Below, piece by piece: positions 1 through 6,966 of a DNA stretch of 7,301 nucleotides. The stretch is taken from positions 1 to 7,301 of the forward strand of contig DKNF01000207.1 of the NCBI GenBank assembly GCA_002470165.1. The letters are read 5' to 3'. The notes below the pieces were generated by a model. It saw nothing but the letters and a program-made list of their open reading frames with translations. It was not told the DNA's origin and made no database searches. The stretch is from Betaproteobacteria bacterium UBA7395 (lineage in GTDB: Bacteria > Pseudomonadota > Gammaproteobacteria > Burkholderiales > Rhodocyclaceae). Each line of letters begins with the position of its first letter. The stretch's first letter is position 1. The position numbers were made by a program, and so were the translations under genes.

Positions 1-2417
1 GACTCCGCCGGCTGCTCGGTGGTGCCTCGCAGGGCGGCGGCGAGCGCGACCAGGTGGGCGGCGTCCGGCAACTGGCCGGTACCGTTCTCAAGCAGGGCGA
101 CCCATTCGCTGAAAACCCTGTGCTCTTCGTCGATCAGCGCCAGCAACTCGGGCGTCACGGCCATGTCCTGGCGCAGCCAGAGATTCAGGGTCTGTTCGAC
201 GGCCCAGGCGGTTTCTCCGAGTTCGACCAGGCCGACCATCCGGCCGGAGCCCTTCAGGGTATGGGTGCACCGGCGGATCGTCGTCAATGCCTCGCGGTCA
301 TGCACATCGGCCGCCAGCAGGGCCTTCTGGGTGGCCATTTCGGCCAGCACCTCGTGGCCTTCCTCGATGAAGATGGCCAGCAGTTCGGCGTCGATTTCCT
401 CGTGGCTGGAACTGGCCAGCTGCAGGGTTTCCGCCGACGGTTGCGGCGCATCGACCTGGGAGACACGCAGGCCGGACAGGGCAACATCGACCTGCTCGCC
501 CGACTCCAGGGCCGCCAGCACTGCCTTGGCGGATTCGCCCAGTTCGCGGTCGGCAACCAGATCGGCGTCTTTCTGGATGGCTTCGAGATTCTGTTTGAGT
601 TCCTGCAGACGCTGCTCGTCCGGTGCTTCGCGCAGCGCGCTGGCAAGCGCCTTGGCCTCACGCGCCTGTTGCGCCAGCTCGGCTTCGACGGTCAGTGCCG
701 CTTCGGCCGCCGCATCGGTATCGGCCGCCAGTTCATCGCCGTGCAGGCGACGGATGAAGGCATCGTAACTGGTCTCACCGTGTTGCAACGCGTCGATGAA
801 GAAACCGAGCGCCGACAGCTCGTCGGCGACCTGCTGGAAATCGGCATCCTGCGGCTGGTAACCGGCCGCGGCAAAAGCCTCGATATGCGCGGTCGTGCGC
901 TTCAGGCTGGCCACCGCGGAGAAATGCCCAAGCATGGCCAGCGCGCCGCCGACCTGCTTGAGCGGCGCATCCAGCGCCGCCATGTCAAAGCCCTTGGCAG
1001 GCGACCGGAAGAAGGCATCCAGGGTCTGTTCGATCTGCGCCAGGTTGCTCTGGATTTCCCGGCCAACCTGCGCAATCAGCAGCCTCTCCTGCGCCCGCCG
1101 GGTCATCTCGTCGAGCAGCGGAATGTCGCCGGCCGTGGCCGCACGCCCGGCAATGCAGGCATGAATGCGGTCAACCATCAGGTCGACCTGCTGGGCGAAG
1201 TCGGCACCGAGACGCAGGAAGTTTTCGTGGGCGTTCTGCAGCAGCAGAATGGCCGTCGCCACTTCCATCGCCACGCCGTCGTTGAACCGTTTGACGTCGT
1301 CCTGCAACCAACCGGCGATCGCCGCCAGCGCCTGACCGAGCCGCTTCAGGTCGGTATGGCCGATTTCTCCGGTGATCTGCGCTGCCGTCTGGGCCAGTTC
1401 GCCAAAGGAGGCCAGACTGCCGGGACTGCCCGAACAGTACTTGTTCCAGACCTCCTCGATGCTGACGAGTGCTTCGCGCAAGCGTCGTAGTGCCTGCTCC
1501 TGGGCATCGGGCAGGGTCTGCAGCGAAGCCACGGCCGGCAGATGCGCAGGCAGGTCGAAAATATGCTGCGCCTGGGCAACCAGCGAATCCGGTCCGGCCG
1601 GTGTCCGGGCAACGTAGTACAGCGCCTCGCGCATCACGCGTTCGGCCAGTTTGCCGGAGCCATCGAGCAGACGACGGATCTGCAGGTCGATGCGCGCACA
1701 CAGTTGCCGGGCCAGCGGCTCGATCGAGATATCGGGATTATCCAGGGCCTCGAGGAAGGCCTGCGAGACCCACCAGAACGAACGCGCGCCGGGGGTCGGT
1801 TGAATCGCTTCGATCGCTGCCAGCGCTTCACTCATCGCCTGCCGGCCGCTGGCTTTCTGCTCGGGCTGGGTCAGCCACTTGAGCAAGCCCTTCTGGAAAC
1901 GGGTGCGCTGCTTGCGCAGGACCTTGTGCATTTCCTCCGTCGTCAGCGCCGGCGGTGTCACGGTCGAACGCGGCGGGCGCAGGCTCAGGTCGGGATAGAA
2001 CAGATCGCCCGGATGCACCGGCGGCAAGCCGCGGACTTCCGCCAGGCGGGAACAGAGCGGGAGCATGCGCAACGGCTGGTGCGGCTCGCCGGCCAGCAGG
2101 TCGTCGAGATACTGGCGCAGCCCGGCCAGCGCCTCATGGGCCACCGACTGTGCCGCTTCACCAGCCGGCAGGCGTTCTTCTTCCAACGCGAGCAACAGGG
2201 CTTCGAGCGACTCGGTCAACTCCGTAATGCCGTTCAGACCGACGATGTCGAGCGCCCCATGGACCTGGTGCACATGGGTGCGACAGAATTTCAACTGCGT
2301 CGCATCGGCATTCGCCACGAACAGGTCGAGCGCCTCCCCGGCGCGTTGCAGCGCCTGGTCGATCTCGCCCTTGACCCACGTCAGCGGGCCCAAATCGAAT
2401 TCAGTTGCCGCGTTCAT
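1..2417 (-). CDS. chpA: ChpA/PilL-type CheA-family hybrid histidine kinase, N-terminal 805 residues (3' end off the left edge)
   Basis: This is the N-terminal part of the large kinase of the type IV pilus chemosensory pathway; in the family it phosphorylates PilG and PilH on input from PilJ and PilI. I translated the strand from the ATG at 2417 and found 805 codons with no stop. Residues about 1-110 form a helical Hpt-like module with a candidate phosphoacceptor H50 in THVHQVHGALDIVGL. Residues about 160-420 are helical with no clear motif, as in the FimL-like part of ChpA. Residues about 430-560 resemble another Hpt fold but have LKQVGGALAMLG, with Lys487 where His is expected. Residues about 670-780 are a canonical Hpt with HTLKGSGRMVGL and H719. 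The kinase, CheW-like and receiver domains would lie beyond the left edge. The start is 19 bases after the pilJ stop, with a weak GAGAG ahead of it. The name rests on domain pattern and operon position; PilL is the alternative name. Confidence 0.9.
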   Translation of the reverse strand, partial: MNAATEFDLGPLTWVKGEIDQALQRAGEALDLFVANADATQLKFCRTHVHQVHGALDIVGLNGITELTESLEALLLALEEERLPAGEAAQSVAHEALAGLRQYLDDLLAGEPHQPLRMLPLCSRLAEVRGLPPVHPGDLFYPDLSLRPPRSTVTPPALTTEEMHKVLRKQRTRFQKGLLKWLTQPEQKASGRQAMSEALAAIEAIQPTPGARSFWWVSQAFLEALDNPDISIEPLARQLCARIDLQIRRLLDGSGKLAERVMREALYYVARTPAGPDSLVAQAQHIFDLPAHLPAVASLQTLPDAQEQALRRLREALVSIEEVWNKYCSGSPGSLASFGELAQTAAQITGEIGHTDLKRLGQALAAIAGWLQDDVKRFNDGVAMEVATAILLLQNAHENFLRLGADFAQQVDLMVDRIHACIAGRAATAGDIPLLDEMTRRAQERLLIAQVGREIQSNLAQIEQTLDAFFRSPAKGFDMAALDAPLKQVGGALAMLGHFSAVASLKRTTAHIEAFAAAGYQPQDADFQQVADELSALGFFIDALQHGETSYDAFIRRLHGDELAADTDAAAEAALTVEAELAQQAREAKALASALREAPDEQRLQELKQNLEAIQKDADLVADRELGESAKAVLAALESGEQVDVALSGLRVSQVDAPQPSAETLQLASSSHEEIDAELLAIFIEEGHEVLAEMATQKALLAADVHDREALTTIRRCTHTLKGSGRMVGLVELGETAWAVEQTLNLWLRQDMAVTPELLALIDEEHRVFSEWVALLENGTGQLPDAAHLVALAAALRGTTEQPAE

Positions 2418-2436
2418 GCTCTCTCGCGTTGGTGGC

Positions 2437-4563
2437 TCAATCGACCTTGAAACCGGCGACCGAGCCCTTGAGTTCGGATGCCAGCGCGGACAGTTCGTCA
2501 ACGGCCTCGGCGGTACGCTGCGTACCCGCCGTGGTCTGTTCGGTAACGCGCAGGATGTCCTGCATCAGCCGCGCCACCTGGGTGGCCGAATCGGCCTGGC
2601 TCTGGGTGGAGCTGGAAATGCGCTGAATCAGGCCGGCCAGATCGCGGGAAACCTGACCGATCTCGGACAGCGCCTGGCCGGCGGCGTCAGACAGCTTGGC
2701 GCCCTCGACCACACCCTGGGTCGATTGTTCCATGGCGGATACGGCGTCCTGGGTGTCGGTCTGAATGGTCTTGACGATGGCCGCGATCTGCTTGGTCGCC
2801 TCGCCGGAACGTTCGGCCAGCCGTTGCACTTCCTCGGCAACCACCGTGAAACCGCGCCCGGCATCGCCGGCCGATGCGGCCTGGATGGCGGCGTTCAGCG
2901 CGAGCACGTTGGTCTGTTCGGTAATGTCGGAAATCAGTTCGACGATTTCGCCGATCTCCTGCGAGCTTTCGCCGAGGCGCTTGATCCGCTTCGAGGTTTC
3001 CTGGATCTGGTTGCGGATTTCGTTCATGCCCTTGATCGAGTCCTGCACCGCCTGCGTCCCCTTTTCGGCGGCCTGCAGCGACTGGTTTGCCACCTGCGCC
3101 GACTGGGCGGCGTTGCTCGACACCTCGGTCATCGAGCGGGCCATGTCCAGCGCCGACTGACCGGCTTCCTGAATTTCGACCGACTGACGTTCGGCCGCGG
3201 TGAGCAGCTCGGCCGACGTCTGGCGGGCGATTTCAGTCGCCGCCGTCACGCGGTTCGCCGCATCGTTGATGCGGCCGACCAGCACGCGCAGTTCTTCAAT
3301 CGTGTAGTTGATCGAGTCGGCGATGGCGCCGGTGATGTTCTCGCTGACGGTTGCGGTCACGGTCAGATCGCCGTCGGCGAGGTCGCCGAGTTCGTTCATC
3401 AGCCGCAGAATGGCGTCCTGATTTTCACGGTTGACCTGTTCCGAGCTCAGGCGCTGCTTTTCAACTTCCTGGGTACGCCGTTCGGCATCGTCGCGATAGA
3501 CCTTCACCAGCTTGGCCAGCGCCGCCAACGCCACCAGTACCAGAACCAGCACCGAGACGATGAAGCCGCCGCGGCCGCTGAGTGTTTCCTGATAGCCGCG
3601 CGCTAGTTCGTCGGTCGCCTTGAGCAGATCCTCGCTGTCGCGGAAGATGCGCGAACCGGCCTGCTTGGACAGGACCAGCGGCTGCATGTTGCCGAGAATG
3701 CCGGAAATGGCGGCCTCGTAATCCTTGAAAGCGGTTTCCAACGCTTCGACCTTGGCCCGGATATCGGCATCGGCAGCCCCACGCCCCAGCCCCTGCATCA
3801 ACTCACGGAAGTTGTTGGTGTCCTTGCCGAGCAGGAAAGCCACCTCGGGGTTGATTTCGGCGCCGACCAGCAGCGCCGAAGCGTTCTTGGCGATCCGTTG
3901 CGTCAGCATCACCAGCTGGTTGGCGGCGGCGATGTCGCGGGCACCGGCCCCGGACTGCAGCTTGAGCGCGGCAACCTGCTCGGTCAGCTCGAGCATGATG
4001 GCATTCTTGTCGTCGATGGTCGCCACGTTGCGACCGAGCTCGATCAGGTTCTTTTCCTGACCGATCACCGTCGCCGCATCCTTTTCGGACTGTGCCCAGC
4101 GTTCGCTCAGCGCATCCAGCTGCGCCTGCACGGCCAGCGGCGAAGCGCCGACGCTGACGTTGCCGAGTTCGCCACCGCGCGTGACCTTTTCCATCAGGTC
4201 GGCGAAGGTTGCGCGCGACTCCTTGAGTTGGGCAAAAGCCACCGGGTCGCCCTGCAGGGCCAGCGACGAGGCTTTTGCCAGGCGCTGCGAGAGCATGCGC
4301 ATTTCACCGGCGGCAGCGACGTAAGCGGTCGCCTGGGCCGAATCGCGGTTATCGCGAGCGACCAGCACGGCGATGACGAGCAGGACGGCAAAGAAAACGC
4401 CAGCCAGTATCTTCATCTGCTGGTTGGCCGACTTGCCGGCCAGGAAGCCTGGACCGGGAGCCTTCTTGACCGGCGGTGCCGGCACTTCGTCACCGGTGAC
4501 GGTCAGCGGCGACACGTCCTTCTTCGATGCCCCGAATTTCGGGAGTTTGAAGCTCAAAGCCAT
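2437..4563 (-). CDS. pilJ: PilJ, type IV pilus methyl-accepting chemoreceptor (708 aa)
   Basis: This is the inner-membrane receptor of the Pil-Chp pathway, passing signals to the ChpA kinase through PilI. Residues 1-50 are a Pro/Lys-rich cytoplasmic tail. TM1 spans about 51-69 and TM2 about 333-351. Between them lie two related PilJ-N helical modules: [14 protein letters not shown] at 86-99 and [15 protein letters not shown] at 215-229. A HAMP-like linker follows; [12 protein letters not shown] and [17 protein letters not shown] are highly PilJ-like. The signalling hairpin is at about 549-580 ([23 protein letters not shown]). The protein ends SVAGFKVD with no CheR-docking pentapeptide. I chose the ATG at 4563 because GGAGGG sits 5 bases upstream; an in-frame TTG at 4590 would add nine residues but lies inside a hairpin. 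From memory the P. aeruginosa protein is somewhat shorter (about 680 aa), mainly in the N-terminal tail. Confidence 0.95.
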   Translation of the reverse strand: MALSFKLPKFGASKKDVSPLTVTGDEVPAPPVKKAPGPGFLAGKSANQQMKILAGVFFAVLLVIAVLVARDNRDSAQATAYVAAAGEMRMLSQRLAKASSLALQGDPVAFAQLKESRATFADLMEKVTRGGELGNVSVGASPLAVQAQLDALSERWAQSEKDAATVIGQEKNLIELGRNVATIDDKNAIMLELTEQVAALKLQSGAGARDIAAANQLVMLTQRIAKNASALLVGAEINPEVAFLLGKDTNNFRELMQGLGRGAADADIRAKVEALETAFKDYEAAISGILGNMQPLVLSKQAGSRIFRDSEDLLKATDELARGYQETLSGRGGFIVSVLVLVLVALAALAKLVKVYRDDAERRTQEVEKQRLSSEQVNRENQDAILRLMNELGDLADGDLTVTATVSENITGAIADSINYTIEELRVLVGRINDAANRVTAATEIARQTSAELLTAAERQSVEIQEAGQSALDMARSMTEVSSNAAQSAQVANQSLQAAEKGTQAVQDSIKGMNEIRNQIQETSKRIKRLGESSQEIGEIVELISDITEQTNVLALNAAIQAASAGDAGRGFTVVAEEVQRLAERSGEATKQIAAIVKTIQTDTQDAVSAMEQSTQGVVEGAKLSDAAGQALSEIGQVSRDLAGLIQRISSSTQSQADSATQVARLMQDILRVTEQTTAGTQRTAEAVDELSALASELKGSVAGFKVD

Positions 4564-4568
4564 TTCTA

Positions 4569-4574
4569 CCCTCC
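4569..4574 (-). promoter_or_regulatory. Ribosome binding site of pilJ
   Basis: On the minus strand GGAGGG stands 5 bases before the ATG at 4563. It is the best Shine-Dalgarno in the operon and decides the pilJ start over the in-frame TTG at 4590. It lies four bases downstream of a GC-rich hairpin. Confidence 0.8.
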
Positions 4575-4577
4575 ACT

Positions 4578-4599
4578 TGGGCTCCGTCAATGGAGCCCA
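4578..4599 (-). other. Intercistronic stem-loop between pilI and pilJ
   Basis: Read on the minus strand, TGGGCTCC and GGAGCCCA form a perfect 8-bp stem around the 6-base loop ATTGAC. It fills most of the 39-base gap between the pilI stop and the pilJ start. No T-run follows, so it is not an ordinary intrinsic terminator. It could stabilise or process the transcript, or tune pilJ expression relative to pilGHI; that role is inferred. The structure itself is plain in the sequence. Confidence 0.6.
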
Positions 4600-4602
4600 C
4601 GC

Positions 4603-5115
4603 TTAAATTCCAATATTCATGAACCCACGATCGGCGAGCAGCTCACGAACCGCCAGCTTGCGCCAGACCTTGCCGTCGTTGTCGGTAAAGCGCTGCCGGC
4701 CCCAGACCGGATACGCCTCGTCGACCGCCATCGGTTCGAAGTTTTCCGGTTTCTTCAGGCCGAGCATCCGCGACACCAGCAGGGCGGCATTCGATCCGTG
4801 GCGGACGCCGATCAGCAGCAAGCGGGTGTTGGCGTTGCGCGGCGTCGGTGCCGCGCCGAGAAAGGCCGCGAAATCGGTCACCGCATAGAGGTTGCCGCGC
4901 ACGTTGGCGATCCCGGAGAACCAGGGGTGCACCAGCGGCACGCTGGCCAACTGGGGAGCCTGCACGATCTCGCCGCCATCCGAGAGATCGATCAGCCAGC
5001 CTTCGCCGGCGACATCGAGCCCCAGCCAGGAAGCGCCCCGGTGGCCCTGCGCCGCCTCACTGAGCCGGCCGGCCAGGTAAGCCTGAAAATCGCGCAGACT
5101 GCTCTTGCGGGCCAT
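4603..5115 (-). CDS. pilI: PilI, CheW-like adaptor of the type IV pilus chemosensory system (170 aa)
   Basis: This is a cytoplasmic CheW-domain protein that would link the PilJ receptor to the ChpA kinase. The single CheW domain covers about residues 27-165. The best motif is NVRGNLYAVTDFAAFLG at 71-87, the conserved strand-turn of CheW proteins, followed by NTRLLLIGVRHGSNAALLVSRMLGL at 96-120. The length is close to that of known PilI. The frame stays open upstream across pilH, but that part reads as Arg/His-rich shadow sequence, and the family start fits MARKSSLRDF at 5115. This ATG lies 5 bases after the pilH stop and has no evident Shine-Dalgarno, so translation is probably coupled to pilH. 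The protein ends FMNIGI at a TAA. The function is well supported by the family and by the operon; ordinary CheW is the only real alternative. Confidence 0.92.
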   Translation of the reverse strand: MARKSSLRDFQAYLAGRLSEAAQGHRGASWLGLDVAGEGWLIDLSDGGEIVQAPQLASVPLVHPWFSGIANVRGNLYAVTDFAAFLGAAPTPRNANTRLLLIGVRHGSNAALLVSRMLGLKKPENFEPMAVDEAYPVWGRQRFTDNDGKVWRKLAVRELLADRGFMNIGI

Positions 5116-5120
5116 GTCGG

Positions 5121-5486
5121 TCAGGGCAAGGCAGCGATACGTTGCAGCAATTCCTGGGGATTGAGCGGCTTGACCAGATAATCGACCGCCCCCTGACGCA
5201 GCCCCCAGATCTTGTCGGTTTCCTGCCCCTTGGAGGTACAGACGATGACCGGGATATGCTTGGTTTCCTCGTCGCGGGTCAGCGTCCGGGTCGCCTGATA
5301 GCCATTGAGCCCGGGCATGACGACGTCCATCAGGATCAGGTCGGGCTTGGTGGCCTTGGCCTTGGCAATGCCTTCCTCGCCGTTCTCGGCGGTGGACACG
5401 AGGTAGCCGGCCTTGCTGAGCAGATCGACGGCAAAAAAGCGTTCGGTTGGCGAATCGTCGATGACGAGAATATTCTTGACGGGCAT
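5121..5486 (-). CDS. pilH: PilH, single-domain CheY-like response regulator (121 aa)
   Basis: This is a stand-alone receiver domain with no output domain. In the Pil-Chp pathway PilH is the second regulator, linked to pilus retraction or acting as a phosphate sink for ChpA. Receiver landmarks are all present: the acidic pair D10-D11 in NILVIDDSPTERFF, phosphoacceptor D54 in LILMDVVMPGLNG, T84 in PVIVCTSKGQETDKIWG, and K106 in DYLVKPL. The motif CTSKGQETDKIWGLRQGA is characteristic of PilH rather than of flagellar CheY. The ATG at 5486 is preceded by GGGAG 6 bases upstream and lies 14 bases after the pilG stop. The gene ends 5 bases before pilI. The PilH assignment rests on sequence and on its position after pilG. 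Confidence 0.93.
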   Translation of the reverse strand: MPVKNILVIDDSPTERFFAVDLLSKAGYLVSTAENGEEGIAKAKATKPDLILMDVVMPGLNGYQATRTLTRDEETKHIPVIVCTSKGQETDKIWGLRQGAVDYLVKPLNPQELLQRIAALP

Positions 5487-5500
5487 GCGTGCTCCCTGAA

Positions 5501-5914
5501 CTACGACTGTATGGTTTGTGTTTCCGCCGGCAGTGCAAAGGTCGCGACCGTCTGCAGCAGGCTGTCCTTGGTGAAGGGCTTGGTCAGGTACTGGTCGGAC
5601 CCGACCATGCGACCGCGCGCGCGGTCGAACAGGCCGTCCTTGGACGACAGCATGATCACCGGCGTGGTCTTGAAGCGGGGGTTTTTCTTGATCAGTGCGC
5701 AGGTCTGATAACCGTCGAGGCGGGGCATCATGATGTCGCAGAACACTACGGCCGGCTGGTGGTCGGCGATCTTGGCCAGGGCATCGAAGCCATCCTCGGC
5801 GAGCACGACCTGGCAGCCGGCCTGGACGAGAAATATCTCGGCGCTCCGGCGTATCGTGTTGCTGTCGTCGATGACCATGACGCGAACGCCGCGCAGTCTC
5901 GATAAATCAGTCAA
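5501..5914 (-). CDS. pilG: PilG, single-domain CheY-like response regulator (137 aa, TTG start)
   Basis: This is the first gene of the operon and encodes a receiver-only protein. PilG family members, when phosphorylated by ChpA, promote pilus extension and twitching. The acidic pair is D16-D17 in VMVIDDSNTIRRSAE; the phosphoacceptor is D60 in DIMMPRLDGYQTCALIK; S90-S91 lie in PVIMLSSKDGLFD; and K112 is in GSDQYLTKPF. These blocks match P. aeruginosa PilG closely as I recall it. No ATG gives a full-length protein: the only in-frame upstream start is a TTG at 5912-5914, preceded by AGGGA and a GGGGGC stretch. The next ATG (M13) lies in the first beta strand and would truncate the fold. The weak TTG start may lower PilG output. 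The short C-terminal tail after the receiver (PAETQTIQS) has no motif. Confidence 0.94.
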   Translation of the reverse strand: MTDLSRLRGVRVMVIDDSNTIRRSAEIFLVQAGCQVVLAEDGFDALAKIADHQPAVVFCDIMMPRLDGYQTCALIKKNPRFKTTPVIMLSSKDGLFDRARGRMVGSDQYLTKPFTKDSLLQTVATFALPAETQTIQS

Positions 5915-5961
5915 TTCCCTGCCCCCTGAGTGTTTCTTGGCGCACTTGGCATATAGGTGTC

Positions 5962-5992
5962 ATCTTACTACGGAAGTCGGGAAGTGCCGCAA
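5962..5992 (-). promoter_or_regulatory. Candidate sigma70 promoter of the pilG operon (weak)
   Basis: On the minus strand TAAGAT (5967-5962) resembles a -10 element and TTGCGG (5992-5987) a -35 element, but the 19-base spacer is long. Transcription would start near 5955, about 40 bases before the TTG start. This is the best pair I see in the gap; a different sigma factor is possible, though no full GG-N10-GC sigma54 site is present. Confidence 0.25.
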
Positions 5993-6047
5993 TGCCTGTA
6001 CATTGTTTCGGGCTCTCGGACAAAACTCGGAGAGAACGGGATTCGGA

Positions 6048-6053
6048 TAGAAT
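6048..6053 (+). promoter_or_regulatory. Candidate -10 element for thiDE (weak)
   Basis: TAGAAT lies 49 bases before the chosen thiD ATG and matches TATAAT in five of six positions. No good -35 hexamer stands 16-18 bases upstream (ACTCGG at 17). A start site near 6060 would give a leader of about 43 bases that includes the stem-loop at 6078-6094. The call rests on a single hexamer. Confidence 0.25.
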
Positions 6054-6077
6054 CAGGGCATTCAACCAGAAAGTACC

Positions 6078-6094
6078 GCACCGTCCAACGGTGC
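6078..6094 (+). other. Stem-loop in the thiD leader, just before the start codon
   Basis: GCACCGT and ACGGTGC form a perfect 7-bp inverted repeat around the 3-base loop CCA. It ends 8 bases before the thiD ATG and so occupies the place where a ribosome binding site would be expected. CTTTCC follows, too poor in T for a confident terminator. It is not a TPP riboswitch: none of the conserved THI-box elements is seen. A role in thiD translation is a guess. Confidence 0.5.
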
Positions 6095-6102
6095 CTTTCC
6101 CG

Positions 6103-6966
6103 ATGCAGAAACCGCGCACCACCCCTGCCACGCCGCCGCAGGTTCTTGTCTTTGCCGCCAGCGACCCGACCTGTGGCGCCGGCATCCAGGCCGACATCCT
6201 GACCCTGGCCAGCCTGGGCTGCCACCCGCTGACCGCCCTGACCGCCGTCACCGTGCAGGACACCACCGGCGTCAGCAGCCTGCAGCCGCTCAGCGCCGAA
6301 TTGCTCGAACAGCAGGCGCGCACGGTGCTGGAAGACATGCCGGTCGCCGCCTTCAAGATCGGCCTGCTCGGCAGCGTCGAAAACGTCCTGGCCGTTGCCG
6401 AGATCGTTTCCGATTACCCAGACATCCCGCTGATCTTCGATCCCGTGCTGGCCTCCGGCCGCGGCGACGAACTGTCCGGCGAGGAGATCATCGCCGCGAT
6501 GCGCGAGATGCTGTTGCCGCAGACCACCATCATCACGCCCAATGCGCCGGAAGCCCGACGTCTGGCCGAAAGCGACGAGGACGAGAACGAGCCGACGCTC
6601 GACGTCTGCGCCGCCCGCCTGATCGAGATGGGCGCCCAGTACGTGCTGATCACCGGCACCCACGAAAACACGCCGCTGGTGGTCAACACCCTCTACAACG
6701 ACCAGGGCGTGCTCCGCCACGACCGCTGGGAGCGCCTGCCGGGCAGCTACCACGGTTCGGGGTGCACGCTGGCCTCGGCGATTGCCGGCTGCATCGCCGG
6801 CGGTGCCAGCATCGAGGAAGCCGTGCGCGATGCCCAGGATTACACCTGGCAGGCCCTGGACAAGGGGTTCCGCGCCGGCATGGGCCAGTTCATTCCCGAC
6901 CGCATGTTCTGGGCCCGCGAGGACGGCGAAGAGCAAGAGAAGGACAAAGGCGATGCGCCGGCCTGA
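6103..6966 (+). CDS. thiD: ThiD, hydroxymethylpyrimidine/phosphomethylpyrimidine kinase (287 aa)
   Basis: This cytoplasmic ribokinase-fold enzyme phosphorylates HMP and HMP-P to HMP diphosphate for thiamin synthesis. Visible motifs are [16 protein letters not shown] at 18-33 (variant of the usual GSDPSGGAGIQAD), [12 protein letters not shown] at 46-57 with the pyrimidine-binding Gln52, FKIGLLGS at 84-91, [12 protein letters not shown] at 113-124, [12 protein letters not shown] at 144-155, and the anion-hole motif [14 protein letters not shown] at 217-230 with catalytic Cys221. The C-terminus is highly charged (Glu/Lys/Asp) and overlaps thiE. I chose the ATG at 6103 because it starts 17 residues before the ASDP motif, as in the family. 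The frame is open back to an ATG at 5992, but those 37 codons hold AGA, AGG, GTA and CCA codons rare in this gene and look non-coding. No Shine-Dalgarno precedes 6103. GTG at 6091 is another possible start. Confidence 0.93.
   Translation: MQKPRTTPATPPQVLVFAASDPTCGAGIQADILTLASLGCHPLTALTAVTVQDTTGVSSLQPLSAELLEQQARTVLEDMPVAAFKIGLLGSVENVLAVAEIVSDYPDIPLIFDPVLASGRGDELSGEEIIAAMREMLLPQTTIITPNAPEARRLAESDEDENEPTLDVCAARLIEMGAQYVLITGTHENTPLVVNTLYNDQGVLRHDRWERLPGSYHGSGCTLASAIAGCIAGGASIEEAVRDAQDYTWQALDKGFRAGMGQFIPDRMFWAREDGEEQEKDKGDAPA

Noticed and set aside
54..1490. A 478-codon plus-strand open frame opposite chpA
   Set aside because: It lies antisense to the real gene, shows no family motif and is Gln/Arg/Gly-rich, as expected from the reverse of a GC-rich coding strand.
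2065..3606. A 513-codon plus-strand open frame opposite the end of pilJ and the start of chpA
   Set aside because: It spans the antisense of two genes and has no recognisable domain. The opposite strand carries clear MCP signalling motifs in this interval.
4578..4599. Intrinsic terminator after pilI
   Set aside because: The stem is strong, but no T-run follows on either strand, and pilJ begins at once.
3898..5181. A 427-codon plus-strand open frame opposite pilJ and pilI
   Set aside because: It crosses two real genes and their intergenic gap in antisense, without any motif.
5116..5538. Upstream extension of pilI to a 311-residue protein
   Set aside because: The added 141 residues read through pilH in the wrong frame and are Arg-rich. 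The CheW family start fits the ATG at 5115.
5915..6102. TPP riboswitch or a rubredoxin gene between pilG and thiD
   Set aside because: No THI-box core elements and no CxxC-type rubredoxin frame can be read on either strand of this gap.
6675..6682. Chi-like octamers GCTGGTGG at 6675 and 5755
   Set aside because: Both lie in coding sequence and such GC-rich octamers are common by chance; Chi motifs differ outside enteric bacteria.
5968..6936. A 322-codon minus-strand open frame opposite thiD
   Set aside because: It is a shadow of thiD; its His/Gly/Gln-rich composition is that of a reverse-complemented GC-rich gene.
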